Below, piece after piece: positions 54,127-63,728 of a stretch of DNA of 64,000 bases (position 1 is the stretch's first letter; every line of letters begins with the position of its first letter). Under the pieces are notes generated by a model. That model was not told where the DNA came from, ran no database searches, and saw only the letters and a list, made by a program, of their open reading frames with translations. The translations under genes were made by a program, and so were the position numbers. The DNA lies in contig JAFGCX010000010.1 of assembly GCA_016932415.1 (NCBI GenBank), positions 248,001-312,000 of the forward strand, given 5' to 3'. This stretch comes from Candidatus Krumholzibacteriota bacterium. GTDB lineage: Bacteria > Krumholzibacteriota > Krumholzibacteriia > Krumholzibacteriales > Krumholzibacteriaceae.

Positions 54127-54681
54127 ATGGCTGAATATTCATTGAAGACTCCCCTGAAGGATGAGGATATAAAAAAACTCAGGGCGGGAGACAAGGTCTC
54201 CCTCTCAGGGACGGTCTATACGGCTAGAGACGCCGCGCACGCCAGGCTCGTCGCGTTGATAGAAGAGGGAAAAGAGCTTCCATTCGAGCTTGAAGGGCAG
54301 GTCATATATTATGTGGGACCGTCTCCCACGCCGCCGGGAAAGGCTATAGGTTCGGCCGGACCGACGACGAGCTACCGGATGGACCCTTACGCTCCGGTGC
54401 TTCTCGATAACGGCCTTAAGGGTATGATAGGCAAGGGGGCGAGAAACGAAGCGGTCGTCGATTCGATGAAAAAGAATACGGCGGTCTATTTCGCCGCCAC
54501 CGGAGGAGCGGCGGCCCTGATATCAAGGTCGATTACCTCGGCAGAGGTAGTTGCCTACGAAGACCTCGGCGCTGAAGCGATAAGAAGGCTGACGGTAAAG
54601 GATTTTCCCCTTATCGTCGCGCAGGACTGCCTGGGCGGTAATGTCTACGAAGAGGGCCAGAAGAAATTCAGGAAGATCTGA
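54127..54681 (+). CDS. Fumarate hydratase class I, beta subunit
   Basis: A 184-residue subunit with the swivelling beta/beta/alpha fold. It starts YSLKTPLKDEDIKKLRAGD and contains VYTARDAAHARLVALIEEG, YYVGPSPTPPGKAIGSAGP and MIGKGARNEAVVDSMK, all conserved in class I fumarase C-terminal parts. It completes the two-subunit enzyme. GAAAGGTGAGAG precedes the ATG. kdsB follows 81 bases later. Confidence 0.93.
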   Translation: MAEYSLKTPLKDEDIKKLRAGDKVSLSGTVYTARDAAHARLVALIEEGKELPFELEGQVIYYVGPSPTPPGKAIGSAGPTTSYRMDPYAPVLLDNGLKGMIGKGARNEAVVDSMKKNTAVYFAATGGAAALISRSITSAEVVAYEDLGAEAIRRLTVKDFPLIVAQDCLGGNVYEEGQKKFRKI

Positions 54682-54762
54682 GCTTTTGATGATCACCGGT
54701 CGGCTGGACGGTGAAAGAGAGACGGGATAGGCAGGTTACTGGATTTTCGTCGGGAGAAGTCA

Positions 54763-55485
54763 TTGAACGGGACAGGCGTGCTGATAATAATCCCCGCCCG
54801 GTACGGGTCGACAAGATTCCCCGGCAAGCCGCTGGCGCTGATAGACGGCAGAGAAATGATCCTCCATGTAGTTGATGGAGCAACGAGGGTGAAAAATGCC
54901 GACAGGGTGATCGTCGCTACTGACGACGAGAGGATCGCCGGGATCGTCCGCGCGAACGGTGCTGAAGCGATAATGACATCCGCTTCCCATGAAAACGGCA
55001 CGTCAAGAGTCTGTGAAGTCGCTTCCGGGCTGGATTATCAGATAATCGTCAATCTCCAGGGAGATGAACCTCTCGTTCCGGTGACAGGCCTGGAGGATCT
55101 GATAGGCGCGATGGCATCTGATGAAAGTATCGTTATGGGTACGCTCGCATCCGAGTCGGATGACCGCGAGGCTTTCAAAAGCCGCCAGGTAGTAAAGGTA
55201 GCCGCGTCGATCTCGGGAGATGCCCTGTATTTCTCCCGGTCCCCACTCCCTTCAGGCGCTGGAAAGTTCCTCCGTCATGTCGGTGTCTATGTTTTCAGGA
55301 AAGATTTCCTCCTCGGCTACGGAAACCTGGAGAGAGGACCCCTTGAAAAGAGAGAGGATCTCGAACAGCTCAGGGCTCTGGAAAACGGATATAATATCCG
55401 GATAATAAGGTGCGATGAAAAAAGTACGGGTGTCGATACTCCCGAAGATATAAAAAGAGTTGAAAAAATAATCAGAAAAAGTTAA
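54763..55485 (+). CDS. kdsB: CMP-Kdo synthetase (3-deoxy-manno-octulosonate cytidylyltransferase)
   Basis: A 240-residue enzyme activating Kdo with CTP for lipopolysaccharide inner-core synthesis. The nucleotide-binding start LIIIPARYGSTRFPGKPLA, IVNLQGDEPLV and FLRHVGVYVFRKDFL match the family. The start is a TTG with GGGAGAAG upstream. It opens a Kdo/LPS cluster (kdsB-pyrG-kdsA-kdsD-lptC-lptB) that runs without an opposite-strand gene; pyrG supplies CTP for this reaction. Confidence 0.95.
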   Translation: MNGTGVLIIIPARYGSTRFPGKPLALIDGREMILHVVDGATRVKNADRVIVATDDERIAGIVRANGAEAIMTSASHENGTSRVCEVASGLDYQIIVNLQGDEPLVPVTGLEDLIGAMASDESIVMGTLASESDDREAFKSRQVVKVAASISGDALYFSRSPLPSGAGKFLRHVGVYVFRKDFLLGYGNLERGPLEKREDLEQLRALENGYNIRIIRCDEKSTGVDTPEDIKRVEKIIRKS

Positions 55486-55541
55486 GGTCTCTTCGACCTG
55501 AAAAGATTCGCTCTGGCTGATACCGATTGCTGAGGGGTAGA

Positions 55542-57197
55542 TTGGGAAAGAAGACGAAATATATATTTGTCACCGGTGGGGTGGTCTCATCTCTTGGAAA
55601 GGGTATCGCTGCTTCTTCTCTCGGGCTTCTTCTCAAGCAGAGAGGCCTGAACGTCGTACTTCAGAAATTCGATCCATATCTCAATGTCGATCCAGGCACG
55701 ATGAGTCCTTTCCAGCATGGCGAAGTCTTCGTGACAGACGACGGCGCCGAAACCGATCTCGACCTTGGACATTACGAGCGGTTCATAGACCGCTCTCTCG
55801 GCCAGAGGTCCAATGTCACGACCGGACAGGTATACGAAGCGATCATCAACCGTGAGAGAGCCGGAGGCTATCTCGGCAGGACGGTCCAGGTCGTCCCGCA
55901 TGTGACCGATGAGATAAAGAACCGTATTCTGATGGCAGCCAGGGATGGCGAAGGCGTAGATGTAGTGATCACCGAAGTCGGGGGTACGACGGGGGATATC
56001 GAGGGACTTCCTTTCATCGAAGCGATCAGGCAACTCAGGCTCGACCTGGGGCGCGAGAACGTACTCTATATCCATCTGACCCTTGTGCCATATATCAAGG
56101 CAGCCCAGGAGATCAAGACGAAACCGACTCAGCACAGCGTCAAGGGCCTCAGGGAGATCGGCATCCAGCCCGATATCCTTATCTGCCGGTCCGAGACATC
56201 TCTTGAAAAAGATGTCCGCGCGAAGATCGCTCTTTTCTGCAGTGTCGAGGAAAAGGCAGTTATAGAAGCGGTCGATGCGAGATCGATATATCATGTACCC
56301 CTTCTTTTCCATGAACAGGACCTCGACGATATAGTCGTCGAGAAGCTCGGCCTCGATTGTCCCTCTCCCGATCTGGAAGAGTGGGAACGTATGGTCGAGA
56401 AGATATATACTGCGAGCGAGAATGTAGACATAGCGATAGTCGGCAAATATATACAGATTGTCGACGCTTACAAGAGTATCATTGAGTCGTTCATCCATGC
56501 CGGCGTCGCCAACGACGTCAAGGTGAGGATAAGGTGGGTCGACGCTGAAAAGATCGAGGAAAACGGAGCCGGAACATACCTCGATGGTGTCCACGGAGTC
56601 CTGGTGCCGGGAGGATTCGGCGATCGCGGGATCAATGGAAAGATCAACGCCGTGAAATACGCCAGGATGAACGGGATACCATTTCTCGGGATATGTCTGG
56701 GGCTTCAATGCGCTGTTATAGAGTTCGCCAGAAATGTATGCGGTATAGAGGCGGGAAGCAGCGAATTCGATCCCGATTGCGCCGATCCGGTGATCGATCT
56801 GATGCTGGAGCAGAGAGGCAATTCGAAGATGGGCGGCACGATGAGGCTCGGCGCCTATCCCTGCCACCTGAAGGAAGATACTCTCGCAGCGAGGCTATAT
56901 GACGAAAATATAATAAGCGAGCGCCACAGGCACCGCTGGGAAGTCAACAATGATTACAGGGAATTACTCGTCTCGAAAGGGCTTGTGATCTCGGGGCTTT
57001 CACCCGAAGGAGACCTTGTCGAGATCGTAGAGTTGGAAGACCATCCATATTTTATAGCAGTGCAGTTCCATCCCGAGCTCAAATCCCGCCCGATGAACGC
57101 CCATCCCCTTTTCAGGGGACTTGTTGGTGCCGCGAAAGAACTGAGCCGCTCTGGCGCCGCTCCATTTAATACTACCGCGGCGAGCAGCGAAAGCTGA
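55542..57197 (+). CDS. pyrG: CTP synthase
   Basis: A 551-residue enzyme making CTP from UTP, ATP and glutamine. The synthetase domain begins [16 protein letters not shown], and [19 protein letters not shown] is conserved. The glutaminase domain has the nucleophile in [10 protein letters not shown] and the His/Glu pair in [11 protein letters not shown]. The TTG at 55542, after GAGGGG, is chosen over the TTG at 55527. Its place among Kdo genes is common and fits the demand of kdsB for CTP. Confidence 0.97.
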   Translation: MGKKTKYIFVTGGVVSSLGKGIAASSLGLLLKQRGLNVVLQKFDPYLNVDPGTMSPFQHGEVFVTDDGAETDLDLGHYERFIDRSLGQRSNVTTGQVYEAIINRERAGGYLGRTVQVVPHVTDEIKNRILMAARDGEGVDVVITEVGGTTGDIEGLPFIEAIRQLRLDLGRENVLYIHLTLVPYIKAAQEIKTKPTQHSVKGLREIGIQPDILICRSETSLEKDVRAKIALFCSVEEKAVIEAVDARSIYHVPLLFHEQDLDDIVVEKLGLDCPSPDLEEWERMVEKIYTASENVDIAIVGKYIQIVDAYKSIIESFIHAGVANDVKVRIRWVDAEKIEENGAGTYLDGVHGVLVPGGFGDRGINGKINAVKYARMNGIPFLGICLGLQCAVIEFARNVCGIEAGSSEFDPDCADPVIDLMLEQRGNSKMGGTMRLGAYPCHLKEDTLAARLYDENIISERHRHRWEVNNDYRELLVSKGLVISGLSPEGDLVEIVELEDHPYFIAVQFHPELKSRPMNAHPLFRGLVGAAKELSRSGAAPFNTTAASSES

Positions 57198-57208
57198 CCG
57201 GAGGGGTT

Positions 57209-58027
57209 ATGGATCCCGTTAAAATAGGAGATCAGACTTTTCTGCCCGGAAAGGTCCCGTTGCTTGTCGCCGGGCCCTGCGTGATCGAGGATGAGGATGA
57301 TCTGATGAGGATAGCCGAAGCGGCGGCGGGAGCTGCCGCAAAAGCCGGCTTCTTCTTTGTCTTCAAGGCAAGTTACCTTAAGGACAACAGGTCTTCCCTG
57401 CAGTCTTACACCGGGCCTGGGCTTGAAAAGGGACTCGCTCTTCTCGAGCGGGTGAAACGGGAAATGAACGTTCCCCTGCTGACCGATGTACATTGCCGGA
57501 GCGAAGTCGGACCGGTCGCCGAGGTCTGTGATATTATCCAGATACCGGCTTTTCTCGTGCGCCAGACCAGACTTGTCGTAGAAGCTGCCGGCACCGGACG
57601 TATCGTCAACCTGAAGAAGGGTCAGTTCCTTTCACCTGAAGATATGGGTAACGCGGTGGAAAAGGCTGAAAAGAGCGGAGCGGGAGGGGTCTTTGTGACG
57701 GAGAGAGGGACTTCGTTCGGTTACAACAACCTGGTTGTCGATATGACGTCGTTCATCCGAATGAAGAAATTTGATGTGCCTCTTGTTTTCGATGCGACCC
57801 ATTCGCTTCAACTTCCCGGAGGACTTGGCGACAGGTCGGGCGGCAGGCCGGCGATGGCGAAGAGTCTCGCGATGGCAGCGGTCGCTGCCGGATGCGATGG
57901 ATTGTTCATAGAGACCCACTTCAATCCCCTCAGCTGCAGCTGCGACGCGGAAGTGATGCTTCCATTGGATCAGTTGCAGGACCTGCTCGACTCCGCGGCG
58001 AGGATATTCGAAGCCCGGGAGGGATGA
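57209..58027 (+). CDS. kdsA: Kdo-8-phosphate synthase
   Basis: A 272-residue TIM-barrel enzyme condensing phosphoenolpyruvate with arabinose 5-phosphate. Motifs are VAGPCVIEDEDDLM, FVFKASYLKDNRSS, the segment VTERGTSFGYNNLVVDM and VFDATHSLQLPG. YNNL carries the Asn in place of the metal-binding Cys (compare CxNL of metal-dependent enzymes), so it is probably the metal-independent type. GGAGGGG precedes the ATG. kdsD overlaps or follows directly. Confidence 0.96.
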   Translation: MDPVKIGDQTFLPGKVPLLVAGPCVIEDEDDLMRIAEAAAGAAAKAGFFFVFKASYLKDNRSSLQSYTGPGLEKGLALLERVKREMNVPLLTDVHCRSEVGPVAEVCDIIQIPAFLVRQTRLVVEAAGTGRIVNLKKGQFLSPEDMGNAVEKAEKSGAGGVFVTERGTSFGYNNLVVDMTSFIRMKKFDVPLVFDATHSLQLPGGLGDRSGGRPAMAKSLAMAAVAAGCDGLFIETHFNPLSCSCDAEVMLPLDQLQDLLDSAARIFEAREG

Positions 58028-58083
58028 CTCCGGGCGAACAAGATCCCGACTGGGGGAATCGATGGCAAGGCAATGGAGATGAT

Positions 58084-59076
58084 ATGTCGGAGAAAAACGG
58101 CGATAAAAGCATAATCGAGATCGGCAGGGAAGTCCTTTCTCTGGAGATCGAAGGTCTCCAATCCCTCTATGACAGCATCGATGGCGATTTCGAGAAGGCA
58201 GTCGGGCTCATCCTTTCATGCTCCGGGAAGGTTATAGTATGCGGAATCGGTAAATCGGGGATCATAGCGAGAAAGATCGCGGCGACTTTCAGCAGCACAG
58301 GGACCCCTTCTGTCTTCCTTCACCCGGTAGAGGCTGCCCACGGGGATATGGGGATGATGACATCTGATGATCTTCTTCTCGCGGTAAGCAAGAGCGGAGG
58401 GGATGATGAGTTCTCGAGGATACTCCCGTTCATAAAGAATATAGGGATAAGCCTGATCTCGATCACCGGCAGCCTCGATTCCCCCCTGGCCAGGCAGAGC
58501 GACGTGATCCTGCCTGTCAATATCGCGGGGGAGGCTTGTCCGATGGATATCGTTCCGACTACCAGCACTACCGCTTCGCTTGTTCTCGGAGACGCGCTGG
58601 CAGTCGCGGTCTTCAGAAGCAGGGATTTCAGCAGGGACGATTTCGCGAGGCTTCATCCCGGGGGGATACTCGGTAAACGGCTCATCGTTACGACAGGGGA
58701 ACTGATGCATAGTGGAGAGGAGATGCCCCTGGTAGGGATCGACACTCTTCTCAAGGACGCGCTATTCGAGATCTCGGAGAAACGGCTTGGTTGTACGGGC
58801 GTCATAGACTCTGATGGCAGGCTTGCCGGAATGATAACAGATGGCGATATAAAACGATTCCTGATAAAAGACCCGAATGCCCTCGGATCGAGAGTATCGG
58901 AACTGATGACTCCCGATCCAAGGACGACGCGGTCCGACCATCTTGCCGTTAAAGCTCTTGAAGATATGGAGATGAATCCGGGCGGACCGATAACACAGCT
59001 TTTCGTGATCGATGACGATGGAAAGCCGGTAGGATTGATCCATCTGCATGATATCCTGAGGGCGGGATTAAAATAA
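58084..59076 (+). CDS. kdsD: Arabinose-5-phosphate isomerase (KpsF/GutQ family)
   Basis: A 330-residue protein. Residues 35-170 form the SIS sugar-isomerase domain (VIVCGIGKSGIIARKIAATF, VSKSGGDDEFSRI), and two CBS domains follow (about 205-325: GCTGVIDSDGRLAGMITDGD, QLFVIDDDGKPVGLIHLHD). It converts ribulose 5-phosphate to arabinose 5-phosphate for kdsA. The ATG at 58084 (GGAG upstream) gives the usual length; an ATG at 58024 that overlaps the kdsA stop would add 20 residues. Confidence 0.95.
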   Translation: MSEKNGDKSIIEIGREVLSLEIEGLQSLYDSIDGDFEKAVGLILSCSGKVIVCGIGKSGIIARKIAATFSSTGTPSVFLHPVEAAHGDMGMMTSDDLLLAVSKSGGDDEFSRILPFIKNIGISLISITGSLDSPLARQSDVILPVNIAGEACPMDIVPTTSTTASLVLGDALAVAVFRSRDFSRDDFARLHPGGILGKRLIVTTGELMHSGEEMPLVGIDTLLKDALFEISEKRLGCTGVIDSDGRLAGMITDGDIKRFLIKDPNALGSRVSELMTPDPRTTRSDHLAVKALEDMEMNPGGPITQLFVIDDDGKPVGLIHLHDILRAGLK

Positions 59077-59379
59077 TCGTTTTAACTTCTTTTATTCCAC
59101 GAAGATAAGCCTCTTTTGGACTGGCATACATATTGCTTGACTATCCTTTACGCGTGTGTTATATCTGATGTGAAAGTAAGCTTTTTTCCTGTGTTGTCAA
59201 CAGGTTACACGAATAAGAGATCCAGGCGGAAGGGATCGGGTGGCAGGTGAAAAAATCAGCATCTGGATGATTTTCAGAGTGTGAAAAGTAAAAAACCCGG
59301 TTTTTTTCAAAAAAACGGGGTATAATTTATATGTGGGTCCGATTTACCGATGAGATTTTAGAAAAGGTATAATATTTTA
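59077..59379. other. Intergenic regulatory region between kdsD and lptC
   Basis: This 303-base gap breaks an otherwise compact cluster. It contains a sigma-54 motif (59123-59137), an A/T-tract inverted repeat (59296-59320) directly followed by TATAAT, and a second TATAAT just before the lptC start. No tRNA or coding frame was found. Confidence 0.65.
59123..59137 (+). promoter_or_regulatory. Sigma-54 (RpoN) -24/-12 promoter motif
   Basis: TGGCATACATATTGC (59123-59137) matches the TGGC-N8-TTGC type pattern: invariant GG (59124-59125) and GC (59136-59137) are exactly ten bases apart, and both flanks agree with the consensus. It reads toward lptC-lptB-rpoN, so rpoN may promote its own operon. 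Confidence 0.6.
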
Positions 59380-60024
59380 ATGGTCCACGCAAAAAAGAAA
59401 GAAATCCCCTCTCTGGCGCCGCCAGATATAAAAAGAGTCTTTTATCCAAGTTTTCTGATTTTCCTTACACTATCGATACTCTTGTCGTGCAGCGGTTCTG
59501 ACCGTCCCGAGCGCTCGGTCGGCGAGGCGGAGATGGCTGACCAGGAATTTGCCGATTTCACGACGATTGAAAGCGATTCGGGAATAGTGGAGTGGATCCT
59601 CGACGCTCCGGTCGCCAGGGTCTACAATATAAGAAAACTCCTCGTGACGGACAGCCCGGAGATCGTCTTTTATGACCGCGATGGAAAGGTCACTTCGATC
59701 CTCACCGCGGACAAGGGAGAGTATAACCAGCAGACTCACGATCTGACAGCCCTTGGAAATGTCGTTCTCACATCGACCGAGGGTTTTATTCTCGAAACAG
59801 AGAGCCTCGTCTGGCTCAATCAGTACGGGCAGATACATACTGAAGATTTCGTAAAAGTCACCAAAGGGAATGATATATTGACCGGGTACGGATTTCAGGG
59901 TTATCCGGAACTTAAGAATATTGATATAAAACGAGACGTGAAAGCATATCTGAGAGATGAAGAAGGCCTCGTCGAAAATGAAGTCGACAGGGAGCGCGGT
60001 AACAAGGCAGGCAAGGATGAATAA
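59380..60024 (+). CDS. lptC: LPS export protein LptC (lipoprotein form)
   Basis: A 214-residue protein with an N-terminal hydrophobic segment ending LSILLSCSG, a probable lipoprotein signal instead of the plain anchor of E. coli LptC. The body has the beta-jellyroll pattern of the family: [37 protein letters not shown] and [18 protein letters not shown]. It bridges the LptB-powered inner-membrane complex and the periplasmic LptA path for lipopolysaccharide. Its last eight bases overlap lptB. A sigma-54 motif lies about 245 bases upstream. Confidence 0.88.
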   Translation: MVHAKKKEIPSLAPPDIKRVFYPSFLIFLTLSILLSCSGSDRPERSVGEAEMADQEFADFTTIESDSGIVEWILDAPVARVYNIRKLLVTDSPEIVFYDRDGKVTSILTADKGEYNQQTHDLTALGNVVLTSTEGFILETESLVWLNQYGQIHTEDFVKVTKGNDILTGYGFQGYPELKNIDIKRDVKAYLRDEEGLVENEVDRERGNKAGKDE

Positions 60025-60772
60025 CGGGGCCAGCGGAAACGAACATGACTATCCGGGCCTTGGATGCAGGGGCCTTGTAAAGGCGTATGGCAAGAGGTGC
60101 GTCGTAAATGACGTATCGATAAATGTCAAGCGGGGAGAGATAGTAGGGCTTCTGGGTCCGAACGGAGCCGGTAAGACTACGACTTTTTACATGATAACCG
60201 GTATGATCAGGCCTGATAAGGGGCAGGTCATCCTGGACAGGGACGAGATCACCTCTCTTCCGATGTACAAGAGGGCGAGAAAGGGTATAGGTTATCTTCC
60301 GCAGGAAGCATCGATATTCCGGAAATTGACGGTCGAGGATAACCTGAAAGCTATTCTCGAGACCCTGCCTCTTTCAAAGAAAGAGCAGGATGAGAGGCTC
60401 GAAAGCCTTCTTACCGATCTTAACGTGGAGTATCTTCGCAAAAGTTACGGATACCAGCTTTCCGGCGGGGAACGCAGAAGGGTAGAGGTTACGAGATCGC
60501 TCGTGACAGAGCCGTCATTCATGCTTCTCGACGAACCTTTCGCGGGAATAGACCCTATAGCGGTGGCCGATCTTCAGAGTATAGTAACGAAACTCCGTGA
60601 GAAGGGCCTCGGCGTCCTGATCACCGATCATAACGTCAGGGAGACATTGTCTATAACTGACAGGGCATATATCATGTATGAAGGGAGCATCAAGCGCTCC
60701 GGAACAGCGGACGACCTGGCCGGCGATCCCGAGGTGCGTGAGATCTATCTCGGCGACGCCTTTCGTCTGTAG
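60017..60772 (+). CDS. lptB: LPS export ABC ATPase
   Basis: A 251-residue ATPase driving lipopolysaccharide extraction. Walker A is GPNGAGKTT (47-55), and it has [20 protein letters not shown], signature [10 protein letters not shown] and Walker [17 protein letters not shown], all typical of LptB. The ATG at 60017 is chosen over the longer frame because it gives the standard N-terminus and an eight-base overlap with lptC. rpoN follows 17 bases later. The permeases LptF and LptG are not in the window. Confidence 0.96.
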   Translation: MNNGASGNEHDYPGLGCRGLVKAYGKRCVVNDVSINVKRGEIVGLLGPNGAGKTTTFYMITGMIRPDKGQVILDRDEITSLPMYKRARKGIGYLPQEASIFRKLTVEDNLKAILETLPLSKKEQDERLESLLTDLNVEYLRKSYGYQLSGGERRRVEVTRSLVTEPSFMLLDEPFAGIDPIAVADLQSIVTKLREKGLGVLITDHNVRETLSITDRAYIMYEGSIKRSGTADDLAGDPEVREIYLGDAFRL

Positions 60773-60789
60773 AACAGGATGGATATATT

Positions 60790-62196
60790 ATGGAAATGAA
60801 AATGGGTATGCGCCTTGGGATGAGTCAGCGGCTGGTGATGACGCCAAGGCTGCAACAGGCCCTGAAATTGCTGCAGATGCCTACCCTGGAACTCCAGCAG
60901 GTGCTTAAGCAGGAGATACTGCAGAACCCGCTTCTTGAAGAGGTAGACGAAGTCATTGATTCGGCCGAGGACGATGACAAGGATGATGACGAGAAAGAAA
61001 AAGAACCGGCTGACTCTACCGATGACAAGGACGAGTGGGATGATTTTTATGATACCGCGTGGAACAGCGGTGGTAACGCCGAAGTAGAGGAAAAAGAGGA
61101 TTTTGTCGAAAGGGTCCCGGTAGCCAAGCAGACTTTTTCAGAATATCTCTTCAATCAGCTCAGGCTCTCTTCCGAGGACGAAAAGATCCTGGAAATCGGC
61201 GAATTCATCATCGGGTCCCTGGATGATTCAGGATATCTGACTATGCCGGTGGTCGATATAGCAAGGACGTTCGGCACCGAAGAGAGCGAAGTGGAAAGCG
61301 TCCTGAAGCTGATCCAGACATTCGACCCCGTCGGAGTAGGAGCGAGGGATCTGAGGGAATGCCTCCTGATCCAGCTGAAAGCAAAGAATCTTGAAGACAG
61401 CCTGACCGCGAGGATAGTCAGCGACCATTTCGAGGAATTCAAACAGAAGAAATATCTCGATCTCAGCAAGAAACTGAAGATCTCCCTTAAAGAAGTACAG
61501 GCCCAGGCGGCGGTGATCGGGACCCTCAACCCCAAACCTGGCCTCGACGTGATCGTCGATAATCCGCATTACGTGATCCCCGACCTCGTCGTCGATCTGG
61601 TCGGGGAGAAATACGTGATCTATCTGAATGATCGCAATGTCCCGCGTCTGAGGATCAGCCAGTCGTACAAGGATGAGCTGCAGCGGGATTCCGGTATAAG
61701 CAGCGAGACCCGCGATTTCATTCAGGGAAGGCTCAAGAACGCCAAATGGCTTATACAGACGATAGAGCAACGCCGCAGAACGATGATAAAGGTGATGCAG
61801 TGCATTGTGGAGGAACAGAAGGAGTTCTTTGAAAAAGGGACGGCCGCTCTGAAACCGCTCACCCTGCAGCAGGTGGCAAGCCGTATTGACATGCACGAGT
61901 CGACGGTAAGCCGCGTTACTACGAACAAATATGTCCAGACTCCCAAGGGAGTATTCGAGCTGAAATTCTTCTTCAGTTCCTCTCTCGGGACACAGTCCGG
62001 TGAAGAGGTCTCCGCCAAGAGCGCCAAGGTGAAGATCCAGGGGATCATTGCCAAGGAAAATCCAAAAAAACCGCTGAGCGATCAGAAGATCGCCGATATC
62101 CTGGAGAAAGACGGTCTGATCATAGCGAGAAGAACCGTCGCGAAGTACAGGGAACAGCTTGGAATACTACCAGCAAGGCACCGCAAGGAATATTAG
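60790..62196 (+). CDS. rpoN: RNA polymerase sigma-54 factor
   Basis: A 468-residue sigma factor. Region I is Gln/Leu-rich (RLVMTPRLQQALKLLQM), an acidic region II follows (about 50-80), then the core-binding part and, at the C-terminus, the RpoN box ARRTVAKYRE that reads the -24 element. It needs an AAA+ activator to start transcription. It lies in the common lptB-rpoN-hpf-hprK neighbourhood. The sigma-54 motif upstream of lptC suggests self-regulation. Confidence 0.97.
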   Translation: MEMKMGMRLGMSQRLVMTPRLQQALKLLQMPTLELQQVLKQEILQNPLLEEVDEVIDSAEDDDKDDDEKEKEPADSTDDKDEWDDFYDTAWNSGGNAEVEEKEDFVERVPVAKQTFSEYLFNQLRLSSEDEKILEIGEFIIGSLDDSGYLTMPVVDIARTFGTEESEVESVLKLIQTFDPVGVGARDLRECLLIQLKAKNLEDSLTARIVSDHFEEFKQKKYLDLSKKLKISLKEVQAQAAVIGTLNPKPGLDVIVDNPHYVIPDLVVDLVGEKYVIYLNDRNVPRLRISQSYKDELQRDSGISSETRDFIQGRLKNAKWLIQTIEQRRRTMIKVMQCIVEEQKEFFEKGTAALKPLTLQQVASRIDMHESTVSRVTTNKYVQTPKGVFELKFFFSSSLGTQSGEEVSAKSAKVKIQGIIAKENPKKPLSDQKIADILEKDGLIIARRTVAKYREQLGILPARHRKEY

Positions 62197-62227
62197 TAGA
62201 TTTTACCAGTGGGGTATCTGACGATAA

Positions 62228-63130
62228 ATGATTCGATCTGTCGATGAGAATGCTACAAAAAGGCTTCCTTCCTGGCTGAGGAGGAAGATACCTCTTCTCA
62301 GCGAATCGGCCCGTATCGAGGGAACGATCAGGAGAAGGGGCCTTCATACTATCTGCAGGGAAGGTCTGTGCCCGAACAGGGGCGAATGCTATTCAAAGGG
62401 AAAAGTCACTTTCATGATGCTCGGTGATACCTGTACGAGAGGATGCGCTTTCTGTTCAGTGCGAAAAGGCATACCTTCCGATCCCGACCCGGACGAGCCC
62501 GAGCGGATAGCCGATGCCGCCGGAGAACTCGGTCTGGACCACGTGATCGTGACGTCAGTGACAAGAGACGATCTTCCTGACGGGGGAGCCGCGGCTTATG
62601 CCGATCTTATCAGAGAACTGAAAAAACTCGATCCGGTTCCCGTCATCGAGGTGCTTGTTCCCGATTTTCAGGGCAGGACCGGGTCTATCGAGACTGTCCT
62701 CGACGCGGGACCGGATATTTTCTCTCATAACATGGAGACTGTTAGAAGGCTCTATCCAGAGGTAAGAAAAGGATCCGATTATGACAGATCATTGAATCTT
62801 CTCAGGAATGTGAAAGACCGAAAGGAGGTCCTGACGAAATCGTCATTCATGCTCGGACTTGGAGAAACGTTCGATGAGGTGCTCGGCGCGATGGATGATA
62901 TTCGTCGAGCAGGATGTGATTTTACCGCGATCGGACAGTATCTCCGGCCAGGCGTCAGACAGGTGCCGGTAAAGGAGTATATAGTTCCGGAGAGGTTCGA
63001 ATGGCTTGAAAAAAAGGGGTACGAGATGGGTTTTGCCGAAGTGTCGGCGGGTCCCCTCGTGCGTAGTTCCTATCAGGAAAACAGGCTCGATATGATACGA
63101 AAGCCTGGGCCGGATAAGACGGACATTTGA
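62228..63130 (+). CDS. lipA: Lipoyl synthase
   Basis: A 300-residue radical SAM enzyme inserting sulfur into octanoyl groups on lipoyl domains. The auxiliary cluster cysteines are Cys43, Cys48 and Cys54 (ICREGLCPNRGEC) and the radical SAM cysteines Cys69, Cys73 and Cys76 (CTRGCAFC). The closing VRSSYQEN contains the conserved Ser that ligates the auxiliary cluster. It sits between rpoN and hpf, an unusual place, and no lipB or dehydrogenase gene is nearby. Confidence 0.97.
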   Translation: MIRSVDENATKRLPSWLRRKIPLLSESARIEGTIRRRGLHTICREGLCPNRGECYSKGKVTFMMLGDTCTRGCAFCSVRKGIPSDPDPDEPERIADAAGELGLDHVIVTSVTRDDLPDGGAAAYADLIRELKKLDPVPVIEVLVPDFQGRTGSIETVLDAGPDIFSHNMETVRRLYPEVRKGSDYDRSLNLLRNVKDRKEVLTKSSFMLGLGETFDEVLGAMDDIRRAGCDFTAIGQYLRPGVRQVPVKEYIVPERFEWLEKKGYEMGFAEVSAGPLVRSSYQENRLDMIRKPGPDKTDI

Positions 63131-63148
63131 TAGGAGGAGGAGTACACG

Positions 63149-63694
63149 ATGAATCTGACCACCACAGCAAGACATTTCGAGACAGATTCCATACTTATGG
63201 AGCATATTGAAGAGAGAGTATACAGGTTGAAAAGGTATTTCGATCAGATCCTTAACGTCGATGTCATCATGTCAGTAGAGAAATTCCGTCATATCGCCGA
63301 AATAAATGTCCATGTCAACGGTCATGATTTCAACGCCAAGGAAGAATCGAACGAGATGGCCGTCTCCATAGACAAGGCTACCAAAAACCTTGAGAGGCAG
63401 ATCAAGAAATTCAAGCAGAGGCTGAAAGCGAGCCATCAGAAGACAAAGCGACTGGAGAACAATATTAAACCGCAGGAACTGATCATCAAGGCGGACAGCA
63501 TAGGAAGCGAGAGCGGCATCGAAATAATGGAACCGATAGCTCATGACGTGAGAGAACTCTCCATCGAGGAGGCTATTCTTTCTCTCAAGAAGAGCGAGAT
63601 AGATTTTTCCCTTTTCAAAAACTCGCAAACAGGTAAAATGAACTTCGTCTATAAACGTTCAGACGGAGATTTCGGGGTGATCGATACTTCGTAA
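63149..63694 (+). CDS. hpf: Ribosome hibernation promoting factor (long-type)
   Basis: A 181-residue protein. Residues 1-100 form the RaiA/HPF domain (TTTARHFETDSILMEHIEER, FDQILNVDVIM, SIDKATKNLERQIKKFKQRL), which sits in the decoding region of idle ribosomes. Residues 120-181 are the C-terminal dimerisation domain of long HPF (EAILSLKKSEIDFSLFKN), which pairs ribosomes into 100S particles. AGGAGGAGG precedes the ATG. rpoN, hpf and hprK are neighbours in many bacteria. Confidence 0.94.
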   Translation: MNLTTTARHFETDSILMEHIEERVYRLKRYFDQILNVDVIMSVEKFRHIAEINVHVNGHDFNAKEESNEMAVSIDKATKNLERQIKKFKQRLKASHQKTKRLENNIKPQELIIKADSIGSESGIEIMEPIAHDVRELSIEEAILSLKKSEIDFSLFKNSQTGKMNFVYKRSDGDFGVIDTS

Positions 63695-63728
63695 AGATGC
63701 CACTTTCAGGGAGAGATGGAGGGTTCAA

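Noticed and set aside
55587-56867. 426-codon minus-strand frame inside pyrG
   Set aside because: It is the reverse complement of strongly conserved CTP synthase sequence; low stop density in this codon usage creates such shadows.
59296-59320. A/T-rich inverted repeat as terminator after kdsD
   Set aside because: The T tract lies inside the stem and no T run follows; TATAAT follows instead, so it is more likely bent promoter DNA.
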